Shown: positions 34,241-43,337, counted from the stretch's first letter. The stretch: 64,000 nt of DNA from Paenibacillus sabuli (GCF_014705605.1 NZ_JACXIZ010000021.1:1-64000), one strand, 5' to 3'. The notes: generated by a model from the letters alone, not told the origin. Made by a program: numbers and translations.

Positions 34241-35329
34241 TTATTGCGGCAAGTAGTCGTTCGTAAATGCGGCATCGACGTCGAGCTCTTGCTCCAGCAG
34301 CTCATGCTCGAACATCCAGTCGGCATATCCCGCCCAGACGTCGCGGCTCTGCTCGCCCCAACGCGGCGCATCGTCCTGATAGCGCGGGCTCAGCCACTCC
34401 TGGCTGGCGCGCACCAGCTCGGCGTTGAGATCCGGCTCTGCCGCGATCAGCACCTCGGCGGCGTCGGCCGGATGATCGATTGCGTACTGATAGCCCTGCG
34501 CCGCGCCGGCGACGAATGCTTGTACAATGTCCGGGTTGTCCTGGATCAGATCCTCGTTGGTGACGAGCACCGGCGTATAATAATCCAGCTTGTCGCTGTA
34601 GTCGGTCAGATAGACGACGTTCAGCTCCTCGCCCTTCAGCTCCGCCTCCACGCCTGTCCAGGCGTAGTAGATCCAGGCAAAGTCGATGTCGCGCTTGACC
34701 GCCGTGAAGAAGTCGGCGTTGCCGATATTGACGATATTTACCTTGCTGTAATCGGCCTCCACCTCTTGCATCAGCGATTCGATTACCGCCGCGTCGATCG
34801 GCGAACCCCAGCCGCCGTAGGTCATGCCCTCAAAGTCGGCCGGCGTCTCGATCTGCTTGTCGACCGGCGAAGCAAAGCCCGACGTATTGTGCTGAATCAC
34901 TGCCGCCAGCGAGACGAGCGGTACGCCGTTGACTCGCCCTTGCGTGACCCCCTCCTGGTAGCTCACGCCGAATTCGACGTCGCCGGTGGCGACCATCGTA
35001 TCCGCGTTGCCCTCTCCCGGTTGCATAATCTCGACCTCCAGCCCCTGCTCCGCAAAAAAGCCTTTGTCGCGGGCGACGTACAGCCCGGTATGGTTCGTAT
35101 TGGGCGTCCAGTCGAGCACGACGCGCACCGGCGTCAGTCCCTCTCCGTCCTCGCCGGAGCCCGCGTTTTGGTTATTCGCCTCGGTGTTGCCGCCTCCGGC
35201 ATTCGCGCCGTTGCTTGCCGTAGCGCCGTTGTTCGCTGCGTCGCCGTTGTCCGAGCTGCAGGCCGCCGCCAGCAGCAGCAGCGCCAGCGCCAGCATGGCG
35301 AGCACGCGCCGTCTTGCGATGTGATGCAT
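34241..35329 (-). CDS. thiY: ABC transporter substrate-binding lipoprotein (ThiY-like)
   Basis: A 362-aa lipoprotein: signal MHHIARRRVLAMLALALLLL with a lipobox AAAC, then an Asn/Gly/Ala-rich linker of about 40 residues, then an NMT1/THI5-like binding domain starting VRVVLDWTPNTNHTGLYVA. The pattern GDVEFGVSYQEG and TYGGWGSPIDAAVI matches ThiY, which binds pyrimidine thiamine precursors such as formylaminopyrimidine. The start at 35329 has AAGGGG 9 bases upstream. It is the first gene after the TPP riboswitch. Confidence 0.93.
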   Translation of the reverse strand: MHHIARRRVLAMLALALLLLAAACSSDNGDAANNGATASNGANAGGGNTEANNQNAGSGEDGEGLTPVRVVLDWTPNTNHTGLYVARDKGFFAEQGLEVEIMQPGEGNADTMVATGDVEFGVSYQEGVTQGRVNGVPLVSLAAVIQHNTSGFASPVDKQIETPADFEGMTYGGWGSPIDAAVIESLMQEVEADYSKVNIVNIGNADFFTAVKRDIDFAWIYYAWTGVEAELKGEELNVVYLTDYSDKLDYYTPVLVTNEDLIQDNPDIVQAFVAGAAQGYQYAIDHPADAAEVLIAAEPDLNAELVRASQEWLSPRYQDDAPRWGEQSRDVWAGYADWMFEHELLEQELDVDAAFTNDYLPQ

Positions 35330-35391
35330 GATGTCTTTCCCCTTCCCCAATCCAATAATCGTAGTGCCAACAAAAAAATCGAAGAGCCAAC

Positions 35392-35420
35392 AAAAAAACG
35401 CCCTCCCGATCCGGAGGACG
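35392..35420 (-). terminator. Expression-platform terminator of the TPP riboswitch
   Basis: CGTCCTCC pairs with GGGAGGGCG around GGATC (35399-35420) and is followed by seven T on the minus strand. It lies between the riboswitch aptamer and thiY, so TPP binding probably favours this terminator. Two direct copies of GCCAACAAAAAAA (plus strand) follow. Confidence 0.82.
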
Positions 35421-35494
35421 CTGTGCGTTCACATGATGCAGCTCGCACCGCATGCCGCCTATACGGCAACACAAGGGCGCGGACTGTCCCGCTC

Positions 35495-35584
35495 ATTCCT
35501 ACGCTGGCATTATCCAGATCAGGTCAAGGGTCGGTATCGTTCACGGGATACCCTCTCAGCCGGCCTCTCCAGCTCCCCTGGAAT
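35495..35584 (-). promoter_or_regulatory. TPP riboswitch (THI element)
   Basis: The minus strand carries the thi-box hallmarks: GGCTGAGA near 35552-35561, then GACCCTTGACCTGATC and CTGGATAATGCCAGCG (about 35502-35532), closed by ATTCC / GGAAT as P1. A variable P3 hairpin (GTATCCC ... GATAC) lies between. These parts bind the pyrimidine and pyrophosphate of TPP. It controls thiY and the genes down to the TatD-like hydrolase. Confidence 0.95.
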
Positions 35585-35608
35585 TGCGATTCAATTGTCG
35601 GTTCCCCT

Positions 35609-35614
35609 ATTATA
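35609..35614 (-). promoter_or_regulatory. -10 element of the TPP-riboswitch operon
   Basis: A perfect TATAAT preceded by TGC (extended -10) lies 25 bases before the aptamer. The -35 candidate TTGTAT, 16 bases upstream, is weak. Confidence 0.6.
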
Positions 35615-35673
35615 GCAGACCGCGTGAAAAATACAATGCCCCTTCGAAGGCAAACAGACGCCTAAGCAAGGCT

Positions 35674-36948
35674 TCAATCCGGAGGCCGCTTCAGCCGTCG
35701 TGCGGCATCCGCCGCCGTCTCCAGCTTATTGAGCGCGAAGCCGTACTCATTGGTAAGCTCGTAGGAATGCGGCCGCCGCACCCCCCGCATATGCCGAACA
35801 ACCGAAGGCGCGTCTGCGAACCAGTCGCCCGGCTCGGCGGTCGCGACCGGACGGTCCGGCCAAGCCGCGCAGAGCGGAGGACTGCACAACAGCGCGGCCC
35901 CGCGCCGCAGTCGTCCGCGATGGATGCGATCCGCAGGCGCGGCCGGTGCGGCGGGAGGCCGTGCGGCGCGGAACAGCCGCGGCGCGTAATCGGCGCGAGA
36001 GCCGGTATGCGGCATGCGGCGGGCAAAGGCGAGCGCGCCCGCGTGCACCGCCGGCACGCCGAACAGCAGCGCGTAGAGGCGCTTGCCGAAGCCAATGCGC
36101 TCGCTCAGGTCGGAGAAATCCTCCAGCACAAGGCCGGCGAGCCGCAGCCGACCGTCCGGCTCCCCATACGGAAACAGCACCAGATTGAGCTGAGCCGGCC
36201 CTTGCAGCGCAAAAAAAGGCTGGTCCAGCACCTCGTGGCGGAATGCGGCATTGCGCACGACGCGGCCCTCGATGAAATGCTGCTCGTTGACAATCAGCGC
36301 CAGCGCCAGCGGCACCGGATCGCGCAGCCGCCAGAACTGCTCCCACACCGGCCCCATGAAGCGCGACACGCCCAGGTCAGGCAATAGATGCGCGAGACAG
36401 CGGCCGCGAGACAGCGCCGCCTCGTACAGCAGCAGCTGCGGATAAGCGTCGCCAAAAATTAACGCATTGGCGCGTTCGAGCATGGCGAATACGGCCGCGC
36501 GCTGCGGCGCATCGAGCAGCGCCGGCAGCAGCTCGCCGGCCAGATCGGTCATGTTCCAGCCGCCGTTGCGCGAGACCAGATGCGCCAGCAGCGCCCAATG
36601 CAGCTCCGGGCAGCGCTCGTACACCGCCAGATAGGCGGCGGTGCGGGTGACGTTGTTGCGATTGGCTGCGGCCGTCGCTTCCCGGATCTGTCGCAGCAGC
36701 AGACGCTCCGCCGCGGTCGGACCTGCTCCATCCGCCTGCTGCCCTTGCGCGAGCCGACCCCAGCGCTGCTCCAGCTCGCGCACTGCCGATGCGCGCAGCC
36801 GCGGCGCGCGGCCCGCGGCGGCGAGCCGCCGCGATACCGCCCAGCCCCGCGCCTTGCCTACTGCATAGTGCAGGGCGTCCTCCGGCAGCTGTGCGAGCCT
36901 TGCGAGGGCGCTCCGCATACGCCCGGAAGAGCGCGCATCTATTGTCAT
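35674..36948 (-). CDS. DUF2515 family protein (YppC-like)
   Basis: A 424-aa protein of unknown function. The family marks of YppC/DUF2515 are clear: ATAAANRNNVTRTAAYLAVY, PELHWALLAHLVSRNGGWNM followed by TDL, and LFLYEAAL-type helices, then NEQHFIEGRVV and FPYGEPDGRLRLAG. The N-terminal ~60 residues are helical and basic. No signal peptide, membrane segment or catalytic signature stands out. The gene stands alone: a G-rich ribosome site precedes the ATG at 36948, and the TPP-operon promoter lies 60 bases beyond its end in the same direction. Confidence 0.8.
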   Translation of the reverse strand: MTIDARSSGRMRSALARLAQLPEDALHYAVGKARGWAVSRRLAAAGRAPRLRASAVRELEQRWGRLAQGQQADGAGPTAAERLLLRQIREATAAANRNNVTRTAAYLAVYERCPELHWALLAHLVSRNGGWNMTDLAGELLPALLDAPQRAAVFAMLERANALIFGDAYPQLLLYEAALSRGRCLAHLLPDLGVSRFMGPVWEQFWRLRDPVPLALALIVNEQHFIEGRVVRNAAFRHEVLDQPFFALQGPAQLNLVLFPYGEPDGRLRLAGLVLEDFSDLSERIGFGKRLYALLFGVPAVHAGALAFARRMPHTGSRADYAPRLFRAARPPAAPAAPADRIHRGRLRRGAALLCSPPLCAAWPDRPVATAEPGDWFADAPSVVRHMRGVRRPHSYELTNEYGFALNKLETAADAARRLKRPPD

Positions 36949-37114
36949 ACAACCCCCCCCTGTCCGTTCCTTGGAGCACTCCCACTTTCAGTTGCTCCGG
37001 CGCCTTTGCGCCGCACGTCCGGCATTGCTCCCAGTATGCCTCATCCGCGGGTGGTTTCATACGAGGGGCCGGCGCGTTATACTGGAGTCAGATCCATGAA
37101 GGAGGCATCGCGAT

Positions 37115-37795
37115 ATGTGCGGACGCTTCACCCTGGTCATCTCGCTCGAAGAGCTGATTCGCTACTACGACATTGACAGCAGCGCGCTGGACGCGCTCGC
37201 TCCACGCTACAATATTGCCCCGACGCAGCAGGTGCCCGCCCTCATCGACGACGGTCGCGGCCGCCGGCTCGGTACGCTGCGATGGGGGCTCGTGCCCGTC
37301 TGGGCCAACGACGAGCGGATCGGCAGCCGCATGATCAACGCGCGCTCGGAGACGGCGGCGGCCAAGTCCGCCTTTCGTGAGGCGCTCGCGCGCAGACGCT
37401 GCCTGATCCCGGCGGACGGCTTCTACGAATGGCAAAAAACCGACGCCGGCAAGCAGCCGATGCGCATCGTGCGCAAAGGCGGCGGGCTGCTCGGCCTGGC
37501 CGGCTTGTACGAGGTCTGGAGGGCGCCGGACGGCCGCAAGGTGCCGACCTGTACGATCCTGACGACCGCGGCCAACAACCTGATGGCGCCGATCCACGAC
37601 CGGATGCCGGTCGTCATTCCCGAGCCGCAGACCGCGCGCTGGCTCGACCGGACTCTCCGCGATCCGGCCGAGCTGACCGCTCTCATGCAGCCGCTGCCGA
37701 GCGAGGAGCTCGAGGCGTATCCGGTGGATCGCGCCGTCGGCAATGTCGCCAATGACGAGCCGCGCCTGATCGAGCCGCGCGGTCCGAAGCGGTAA
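37115..37795 (+). CDS. SRAP-domain protein (YedK/HMCES family)
   Basis: Shields abasic sites in single-stranded DNA by a covalent thiazolidine link through its N-terminal Cys. The 226-aa protein starts MCGRFTLV, with the catalytic Cys2 exposed after Met removal. Other active-site parts are YNIAPTQQVP (Asn), INARSET, PADGFYEWQK (Glu) and PIHDRMPVVI (His). AGGAGG lies before the ATG at 37115. It is single-gene, divergent from the DUF2515 gene. Confidence 0.95.
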   Translation: MCGRFTLVISLEELIRYYDIDSSALDALAPRYNIAPTQQVPALIDDGRGRRLGTLRWGLVPVWANDERIGSRMINARSETAAAKSAFREALARRRCLIPADGFYEWQKTDAGKQPMRIVRKGGGLLGLAGLYEVWRAPDGRKVPTCTILTTAANNLMAPIHDRMPVVIPEPQTARWLDRTLRDPAELTALMQPLPSEELEAYPVDRAVGNVANDEPRLIEPRGPKR

Positions 37796-37846
37796 TAGTC
37801 GCACCAAGTCGCCCGCTCCGGCGCTCAAGCCCGCGGATTCCGCCCC

Positions 37847-37878
37847 AAAAAAAATGGCCGCCCGGCGAACCGGACGGC
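37847..37878 (-). terminator. Terminator after the SpoVIF-like gene
   Basis: GCCGTCCGG / CCGGGCGGC with a TTCG loop (37857-37878) is followed on the minus strand by CA and eight T. It lies between the convergent SRAP gene and the SpoVIF-like gene. Confidence 0.85.
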
Positions 37879-37890
37879 GCTGCGGGGGGA

Positions 37891-38178
37891 CTAACGAAAC
37901 TTGCCCCACAATTTCAGCAAATGAAACGTATTGTTCGGATCGATCTTCTGGGCGACTACGAAGTTGATAATCTGCGTCTCCTGCGTCTCCGTCAGCGGCT
38001 CGCTCAGCGTATGGGCAGCCGCGCGGACGAGCCGGCGCACCTTCGCACGATCCTGCAGATCGTGCTTCGTCACGCCTTCCAGCTGCTGCTTGATGCGCTC
38101 CTTGACAGCCGGATGCTTCATCTTCGTCTTGACCCGAGCCACCAGCTCGGGACTGATGCCATACTTTTGATAGCTCAT
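37891..38178 (-). CDS. Stage VI sporulation protein F-like
   Basis: A 95-aa basic helical protein (MSYQKYGISPELVARVKTKM ... LLKLWGKFR) that resembles proteins named SpoVIF in Paenibacillaceae; B. subtilis SpoVIF is a coat-assembly protein of similar length with the same charged helical repeats and an RKIV-type segment (here VRRLVRAAA). The start at 38178 has GAGGTG 7 bases upstream; the longer reading from 38223 lacks one. CATATAGT about 50 bases upstream resembles a mother-cell sigma -10 but has no clear -35. The name is by resemblance only. Confidence 0.65.
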   Translation of the reverse strand: MSYQKYGISPELVARVKTKMKHPAVKERIKQQLEGVTKHDLQDRAKVRRLVRAAAHTLSEPLTETQETQIINFVVAQKIDPNNTFHLLKLWGKFR

Positions 38179-38250
38179 GCCGGGGCACCTCGCTTTACTT
38201 GGTCTGCTGGGCAACTGTACCACTATATGCCCGGCCCGGCAGGAATTTGC

Positions 38251-40320
38251 CTAATCCAGCACGTCCCCTTCAAAAATTTGCGCACGCGATAGCCGCTCGC
38301 GCAGCGGCGCGTACGTCTCATCCCGCCAAAAATCGGCGCGCCCGACCAGCTCCGCCGCGTCGTCGCGCGCCGTCTCCAGCACGCCGAAGTCGCTGGACAT
38401 GTCCGCCAGTCGGAACTCCGGCAGGCCGCTCTGCTTGGTCCCGAAAAAGTCGCCCGGACCGCGCAGCTCGAGATCGCGGCGCGCCACCTCGAAGCCGTCG
38501 TCCGTTTCCGTCATTACTCGCATCCGCTCCTGACCGGTCTCCGACTTGGGATCGGCGACCAGCACGCAATACGACTGATGAGCGCCCCGTCCGACGCGCC
38601 CGCGCAGCTGGTGCAGCTGCGAGAGGCCGAAGCGCTCCGCGTCCATGACGACCATCAGCGTCGCGTTCGGCACGTCTACGCCGACCTCGACGACCGTCGT
38701 CGAGACGAGCGCGTGCAGTTCGCCCGCTCCGAAGGCGCGCATCGCCTCCTCCTTCTCCGCCGCGCTCATGCGTCCGTGCAGCAAGCCGATCCGCAGATCG
38801 GGGAACGCTTGCTGGATCTGCACATGCACATCGATCGCATTCTGCACGTCCAGCTTGTCCGACTCCTCGATGAGCGGACAGATGATGTAGGCTTGCCTGC
38901 CGGCAGCAGCCTCGCGCCGAATGAACCCGAGCACCCGGTCCATCAGCTCGTGCTTGACCCAATACGTGCGGATCGGCCGGCGTCCCTGCGGCCGCTCGCG
39001 AATCGTGCTGACGTCCATATCGCCGAAGGCGGTAATCGCCAGCGTGCGCGGGATCGGCGTCGCCGTCATTGTCAGCACGTCGGGATTCATGCCTTTGCGC
39101 CGCAGGATGCTGCGCTGGCTCACGCCAAAGCGGTGCTGCTCGTCGGTCACAACGAGCCCGAGACTGCGGAACGCCACATCCTCCTGGATCAGCGCATGCG
39201 TGCCGACGACGATATCGGTCATGCCCATCTGAAGGCCGGCCAGCGCGTCCCGACGCCTGCGCGCCGGCATGCCGCCCACGAGCAGAGCGACCTCGATACC
39301 GAGCGGCGCGAACAGCCCCTGCAGCGAGCGCAGATGCTGCTCGGCCAGGATCTCCGTCGGCACCATCAGCGCCCCTTGATGCCCGGACTTCACAGTCGCG
39401 AACAAGGCGATCGCGGCGACGACCGTTTTGCCCGACCCGACATCGCCCTGCAGCAGCCGGTTCATGGCGTACGGCTCGCGCATATCGCGCAGGATTTCGT
39501 TGGTGACCTTCTTCTGCCCGTCGGTCAGCTCGAACGGCAGCGCGGCGGCGAAGGCCAGCACCGCCTCGTTGTCGATCGCATGCGCCACCCCGTCCATGCG
39601 GCTGCGCGTCACCTGACGATAGGCGTGCAGCTTGAGCTGGAACAAAAACAGCTCCTCGTAGACGAGGCGCCGCCGCGCCTCCTGTCCCTCCCGCGTGTCC
39701 TCCGGCGTATGAATGCGCCGGATCGCCTCGCGGCGCGCCATCAGGCGATGACGGGTCAGCAGGTCGCCGGGCAGCACCTCCTCGATATACCCGCCGAGCT
39801 GCTCCAGCGCCTGCTCGATGCAGCGCCGCATCCAGCTCTGCGTCAGCGAGCCGGTGATCGAGTAGACCGGCTGCAGCGAGCCCGCGCGGCCGCCCGCCTT
39901 GTCCGCGAATTCGGATTCGGTGACGGTCAGCTGCTTGCGGCGCTGATCCCACTTGCCGGTGAGCACGATCTCCCGACCGACGGTCAACTGGTCCTTGAGG
40001 AAGGCGCGGTTGAACCAGACCGCGGTGACGAGCCACCGCTCGATCGTGACCCGGCAGGAGAGCCGCGCCTTGCCGCGCCCGTAGCGCTGTAGCGCGGGTA
40101 CGCTCATCACGGTGCCCTGCACCGTGATTTTCTCCCCGTCCTTCACCTCGGTCAGATTGCGGATGCGATAATCCTCGTATCGGAACGGATAATATTCGAG
40201 CAGATCGGCTGCCGTCGCAATGCCAAGGGCGTGCAGCGCTTCCGCTTTCGAAGCGCTCACGCCCTTGAGCTTGCCGACCGGCAGCGCATGCAGGTCCGGC
40301 GTTGTCGTCATCGCATTCAC
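38251..40320 (-). CDS. recG: ATP-dependent DNA helicase RecG
   Basis: Branch-migrating helicase that regresses stalled forks and processes R-loops. The 689-aa protein has the N-terminal wedge OB domain (LLEYYPFRYEDYR ... RLSCRVTIERW) and helicase motifs: LLQGDVGSGKTVVAA (Walker A, ~285), VVGTHALIQEDV, VVTDEQHRFGVSQR, MTATPIPRTLA, then LLHGRMSAAEKEEAM, QLHQLRGRVGRG in the second lobe and the TRG-like end. Its start overlaps the degV stop by 4 bases. Confidence 0.97.
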   Translation of the reverse strand: MNAMTTTPDLHALPVGKLKGVSASKAEALHALGIATAADLLEYYPFRYEDYRIRNLTEVKDGEKITVQGTVMSVPALQRYGRGKARLSCRVTIERWLVTAVWFNRAFLKDQLTVGREIVLTGKWDQRRKQLTVTESEFADKAGGRAGSLQPVYSITGSLTQSWMRRCIEQALEQLGGYIEEVLPGDLLTRHRLMARREAIRRIHTPEDTREGQEARRRLVYEELFLFQLKLHAYRQVTRSRMDGVAHAIDNEAVLAFAAALPFELTDGQKKVTNEILRDMREPYAMNRLLQGDVGSGKTVVAAIALFATVKSGHQGALMVPTEILAEQHLRSLQGLFAPLGIEVALLVGGMPARRRRDALAGLQMGMTDIVVGTHALIQEDVAFRSLGLVVTDEQHRFGVSQRSILRRKGMNPDVLTMTATPIPRTLAITAFGDMDVSTIRERPQGRRPIRTYWVKHELMDRVLGFIRREAAAGRQAYIICPLIEESDKLDVQNAIDVHVQIQQAFPDLRIGLLHGRMSAAEKEEAMRAFGAGELHALVSTTVVEVGVDVPNATLMVVMDAERFGLSQLHQLRGRVGRGAHQSYCVLVADPKSETGQERMRVMTETDDGFEVARRDLELRGPGDFFGTKQSGLPEFRLADMSSDFGVLETARDDAAELVGRADFWRDETYAPLRERLSRAQIFEGDVLD

Positions 40321-41177
40321 ATCCTGGACATAAAAATAGCGGCGGTGCCGGGGCCGACATGGGTGCCGATCACCGCGCCGAGCTCGGTATAGATCGTCTC
40401 CTGCACATTGAAATGGGACCCGATCAGCGCATCCAGCTGCGTCGCCGCGCCGCGCGACTGGGAGTAGGCATAGACCGCCCGGACCGGCTCCTCCGCCGCA
40501 AAATCGCGGCGCAGCAGATCGACGATGCGCTGCATTGCTTTCTTGGTCCCGCGCACCTTGTCCACCGGCGCCACGACGCCCTCTCCGTCAATCGTCAGGA
40601 TCGGCTTGATGTTCAGGATCGTGCCCAGCAGCGCGGAGGCCTTGCCGATCCGCCCGCCCTTCTGCAAATATTCCAGCGTGTCGACCAGAAAATACAGCCG
40701 CTGCTGCTCGTGCAGCTGCTCCGTGGCGGCGATGATCTGCTCGCGCGTGCTGCCGGCCTGCGCCATCTCGGCGGCCAGCACCACGAGCTGGCCGAAGCCG
40801 TAAGAGGCCGACTTGGTGTCCACAATCGTCAGATCCGCGTCCTGCTCCATCAGCGATTGAGCCAGCACGGCCGATTGATAGGTACCGCTGAAGGCCGAGG
40901 ACAGGTGATACGACACGATCGCCGTGCCCGGCCGCTCCCGCAGGATGCGCTCGTACGCCTCCACGAACTCGGCGGGCGACGGCTGCGACGTCGTCGGCAG
41001 CGCCGAAGAAGCGGCCAGCCGCGTGTAGAAGGCATCAGGCTCAATCGTGACCCCGTCCAGGAACACCTCGTTGCCGAAATGCACCTTGAGCGGCACCATC
41101 TCGATCTGCAGCCGCTCGCGCAGTTCACGGGGAATATCCGCCGTGCTGTCCGTCACAATCGTCACGCGTTGATCCAA
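40317..41177 (-). CDS. DegV family fatty-acid-binding protein (FakB-like)
   Basis: A 286-aa two-lobed protein of the DegV family, which binds a single fatty acid and presents it to the kinase FakA. Marks: VTIVTDSTADIPRELRE at the start, TSQPSPAEFVEAYE (Ser for the carboxylate pocket), VSYHLSSAFSGTYQSA and VDTLEYLQKGGRIGKASALLG. It lies 18 bases after fakA, so it is probably its FakB partner. It overlaps recG by 4 bases. Confidence 0.92.
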   Translation of the reverse strand: MDQRVTIVTDSTADIPRELRERLQIEMVPLKVHFGNEVFLDGVTIEPDAFYTRLAASSALPTTSQPSPAEFVEAYERILRERPGTAIVSYHLSSAFSGTYQSAVLAQSLMEQDADLTIVDTKSASYGFGQLVVLAAEMAQAGSTREQIIAATEQLHEQQRLYFLVDTLEYLQKGGRIGKASALLGTILNIKPILTIDGEGVVAPVDKVRGTKKAMQRIVDLLRRDFAAEEPVRAVYAYSQSRGAATQLDALIGSHFNVQETIYTELGAVIGTHVGPGTAAIFMSRM

Positions 41178-41195
41178 GCTAAGCTCCCCCTTTCG

Positions 41196-42962
41196 CTATT
41201 CGACGGCGAACACATACGGATACAGCGGCTGTCCGCCTTGATGAATCTCCAGCTCGAGCTCGGGAAAGGTCGCCCGGGCCCATTGCTCCAGCTCCGCCGT
41301 CTCGCGCTCGTCCGAGCCTTCGCCCGTAAGCACGGTGAGCAGCTCTCCGTCGTCGCCGATCATGCGCTGCAACAGATCGCGGCAGGCCGTCTGCAGCTGC
41401 GGGGCGGCGGCGACAATCGTCTTCTCTTCGATGCCGATATAGTCGCCTTCGCTGATGATCAGCTCGCCCAGCACCGTGTCGCGAACTGCCTTCGTCACTT
41501 GCCCGGAGCGAACCTGCTCTCCCGCTTGCCGCATGTAAGCCGCGTTGCGCTCCGGCGTCTCGTCGTCCCGAAAGGCCAGCAGCGCCGCCAATCCTTGCGG
41601 AATCGTCTTGGTCTCGATGACCGTGACGCTGCGCCCGCTCAGCTCGGCGGCCTGCTGCGCCGCCAGGATGATGTTGCCGTTATTGGGCAGCAGGAAGATA
41701 TGCGCTGCGGAGAGCGATTCGATCGCCTGTACGAAGTCCTCGGTGCTCGGATTCATCGTCTGGCCGCCCGAGAGCACGACATCGACGCTATTGTCCAGAA
41801 AAATGCGGCCGATTCCCTCGCCCATCGCCACGCCGATCATGCCGTACGGCGCCAGCTCATGCGCCTGCGGCGTCCGCTCCTGCACCGGGGAACCGGCGAG
41901 CAGCTCCGGCAGCGCGTCCGCCAGCTCACGCTCGGCGTCGCCGACCGGTATCGCCGCTACCGCCGCCGCGTCGTCGGCGCTGGCGGCGCCCAGCAGCTCG
42001 CGATGCTGGTCGCGCATATTGAGGATGTGTATGTCCGTCAGCTCGCCGTACGGGAGCGCCAGATTGAACACGTCGCCCGGCTTGCTGGAATGGACATGCA
42101 CCTTAATCCGATCCTCGTCGGCGATGACGACGACCGAATCGCCGTCCTTGGCGAGCGATCTGCGCAGCAACTGCTCGTCGAAGCGAATACCCGAGGCGGA
42201 CTGACGCCGGCGATCGATGACGAATTCCATGTCGTACGGGTACCGAATGTCCGCGGTGGCCAGCCGCGCCTGGGCCGCGCCGATTGCCGGCCGCGCAGCG
42301 GTCGCGGCGGGCCGGATCGGCGCGTATTCGGGATCCAGCTCGTCCGCTCCGGAGAGCGCCATCAGGAAGCCTTCGTAGATGTAGACCAGTCCCTGACCGC
42401 CCGAATCGACGACGCCGACCTGCTTCAGGACCGGCAGCTGCTGCGGCGTGCGGGCGAGCGCCTCGCCCGCTTTGCGGTGGACCTCGTCCATCAGCGCAGT
42501 GACGTCCGGCGTACGCCGCGCAATCGCGACCGCATGCTTGGCCGCCTCCTTGGCTACGGTGAGGATCGTGCCTTCGACCGGCTTGACGACCGCCTTGTAC
42601 GCCATGTTCACACCTTGCTGGAGGGCCGTTGCCAGCTGCTCGGCATTCGCCTCGTCAAGTCCGCCGAGCCCCCGTGCGAAGCCGCGGAACAACTGCGACA
42701 GGATGACGCCGGAATTGCCGCGGGCGCCCATCAGCAGCCCCTTGGAGAACACCTCCGCGCTGCGGCCCAGGCCCTCGGCCGACCTGCCGGCCAGCTCCTT
42801 GGCACCGGCGCTCATCGTCAGGTCCATATTGGTACCCGTGTCGCCGTCGGGAACGGGGAATACATTCAGTGCGTTGACGTGGTCGGCTTTTGCGGCGAGC
42901 ACGCGTGCCCCCTGGCTGACCATAGCTGCGAAATCGGCTCCAGAAATGAAGCGCTTACTCAT
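41196..42962 (-). CDS. fakA: Fatty acid kinase subunit FakA (YloV)
   Basis: Phosphorylates FakB-bound fatty acids to acyl-phosphate for PlsY. The 588-aa protein has an N-terminal DAK2-type kinase domain (1-~200) with LNVFPVPDGDTGTNMDLT and MGARGNSGVILSQLFRGFA, a middle domain, and a C-terminal DegV-like domain (LLPNNGNIILAAQQAAEL). An Ala/Pro-rich insert of about 25 residues near position 240 is unusual. It follows yloU by 15 bases; the neighbouring degV gene supplies a likely FakB. Confidence 0.95.
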   Translation of the reverse strand: MSKRFISGADFAAMVSQGARVLAAKADHVNALNVFPVPDGDTGTNMDLTMSAGAKELAGRSAEGLGRSAEVFSKGLLMGARGNSGVILSQLFRGFARGLGGLDEANAEQLATALQQGVNMAYKAVVKPVEGTILTVAKEAAKHAVAIARRTPDVTALMDEVHRKAGEALARTPQQLPVLKQVGVVDSGGQGLVYIYEGFLMALSGADELDPEYAPIRPAATAARPAIGAAQARLATADIRYPYDMEFVIDRRRQSASGIRFDEQLLRRSLAKDGDSVVVIADEDRIKVHVHSSKPGDVFNLALPYGELTDIHILNMRDQHRELLGAASADDAAAVAAIPVGDAERELADALPELLAGSPVQERTPQAHELAPYGMIGVAMGEGIGRIFLDNSVDVVLSGGQTMNPSTEDFVQAIESLSAAHIFLLPNNGNIILAAQQAAELSGRSVTVIETKTIPQGLAALLAFRDDETPERNAAYMRQAGEQVRSGQVTKAVRDTVLGELIISEGDYIGIEEKTIVAAAPQLQTACRDLLQRMIGDDGELLTVLTGEGSDERETAELEQWARATFPELELEIHQGGQPLYPYVFAVE

Positions 42963-42977
42963 TTTTCCGTTCCCCCC

Positions 42978-43337
42978 TTACCGAGATACACGCACACCCT
43001 GAACAAAGATATGGACGTGATCGACGCTCAGGCCGATGACCTCGTTCAGCACGTATTTGACTTTGGCTTGAATATTATGCGCCACCTCGGAAATTTTCGT
43101 GCCGTAGCTGACGATGATGTACAGATCCAGATGCAGCGCTTCGTTTTCACGCCGCACGACGATGCCTTTCGACAAATTCTCGCGGCCCAACAGCTCGGCG
43201 ATGCCGTCCTTCAGCTGCTTGCGTGATGCCATGCCTACCAGTCCGTAGCAATCCATCGCCGCAGAACCTGCAAGAATGGAAACGACTTCGTCGTTGATGA
43301 TAATCTTCCCCAGCTCGGTAGCTTGCTGCACAGGCAT
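42978..43337 (-). CDS. yloU: Asp23/Gls24 family protein YloU
   Basis: A 119-aa protein of the alkaline-shock/Gls24 family, often found before fakA and thought to act near the membrane or envelope. The start at 43337 (MPVQQATELGKIIINDEVV) has AAGGAGTGA before it; a start 16 codons upstream is rejected. Marks are VVSILAGSAAMDCYGLVGMA and LDLYIIVSYGTKISEVA. It is the first gene of yloU-fakA-degV-recG. Confidence 0.93.
   Translation of the reverse strand: MPVQQATELGKIIINDEVVSILAGSAAMDCYGLVGMASRKQLKDGIAELLGRENLSKGIVVRRENEALHLDLYIIVSYGTKISEVAHNIQAKVKYVLNEVIGLSVDHVHIFVQGVRVSR

Noticed and set aside
40302-43226. A 974-codon plus-strand open frame opposite degV-fakA-yloU
   Set aside because: Antisense shadow of three well-identified genes; its Arg/His/Leu-rich composition is that of reverse-complement coding DNA.
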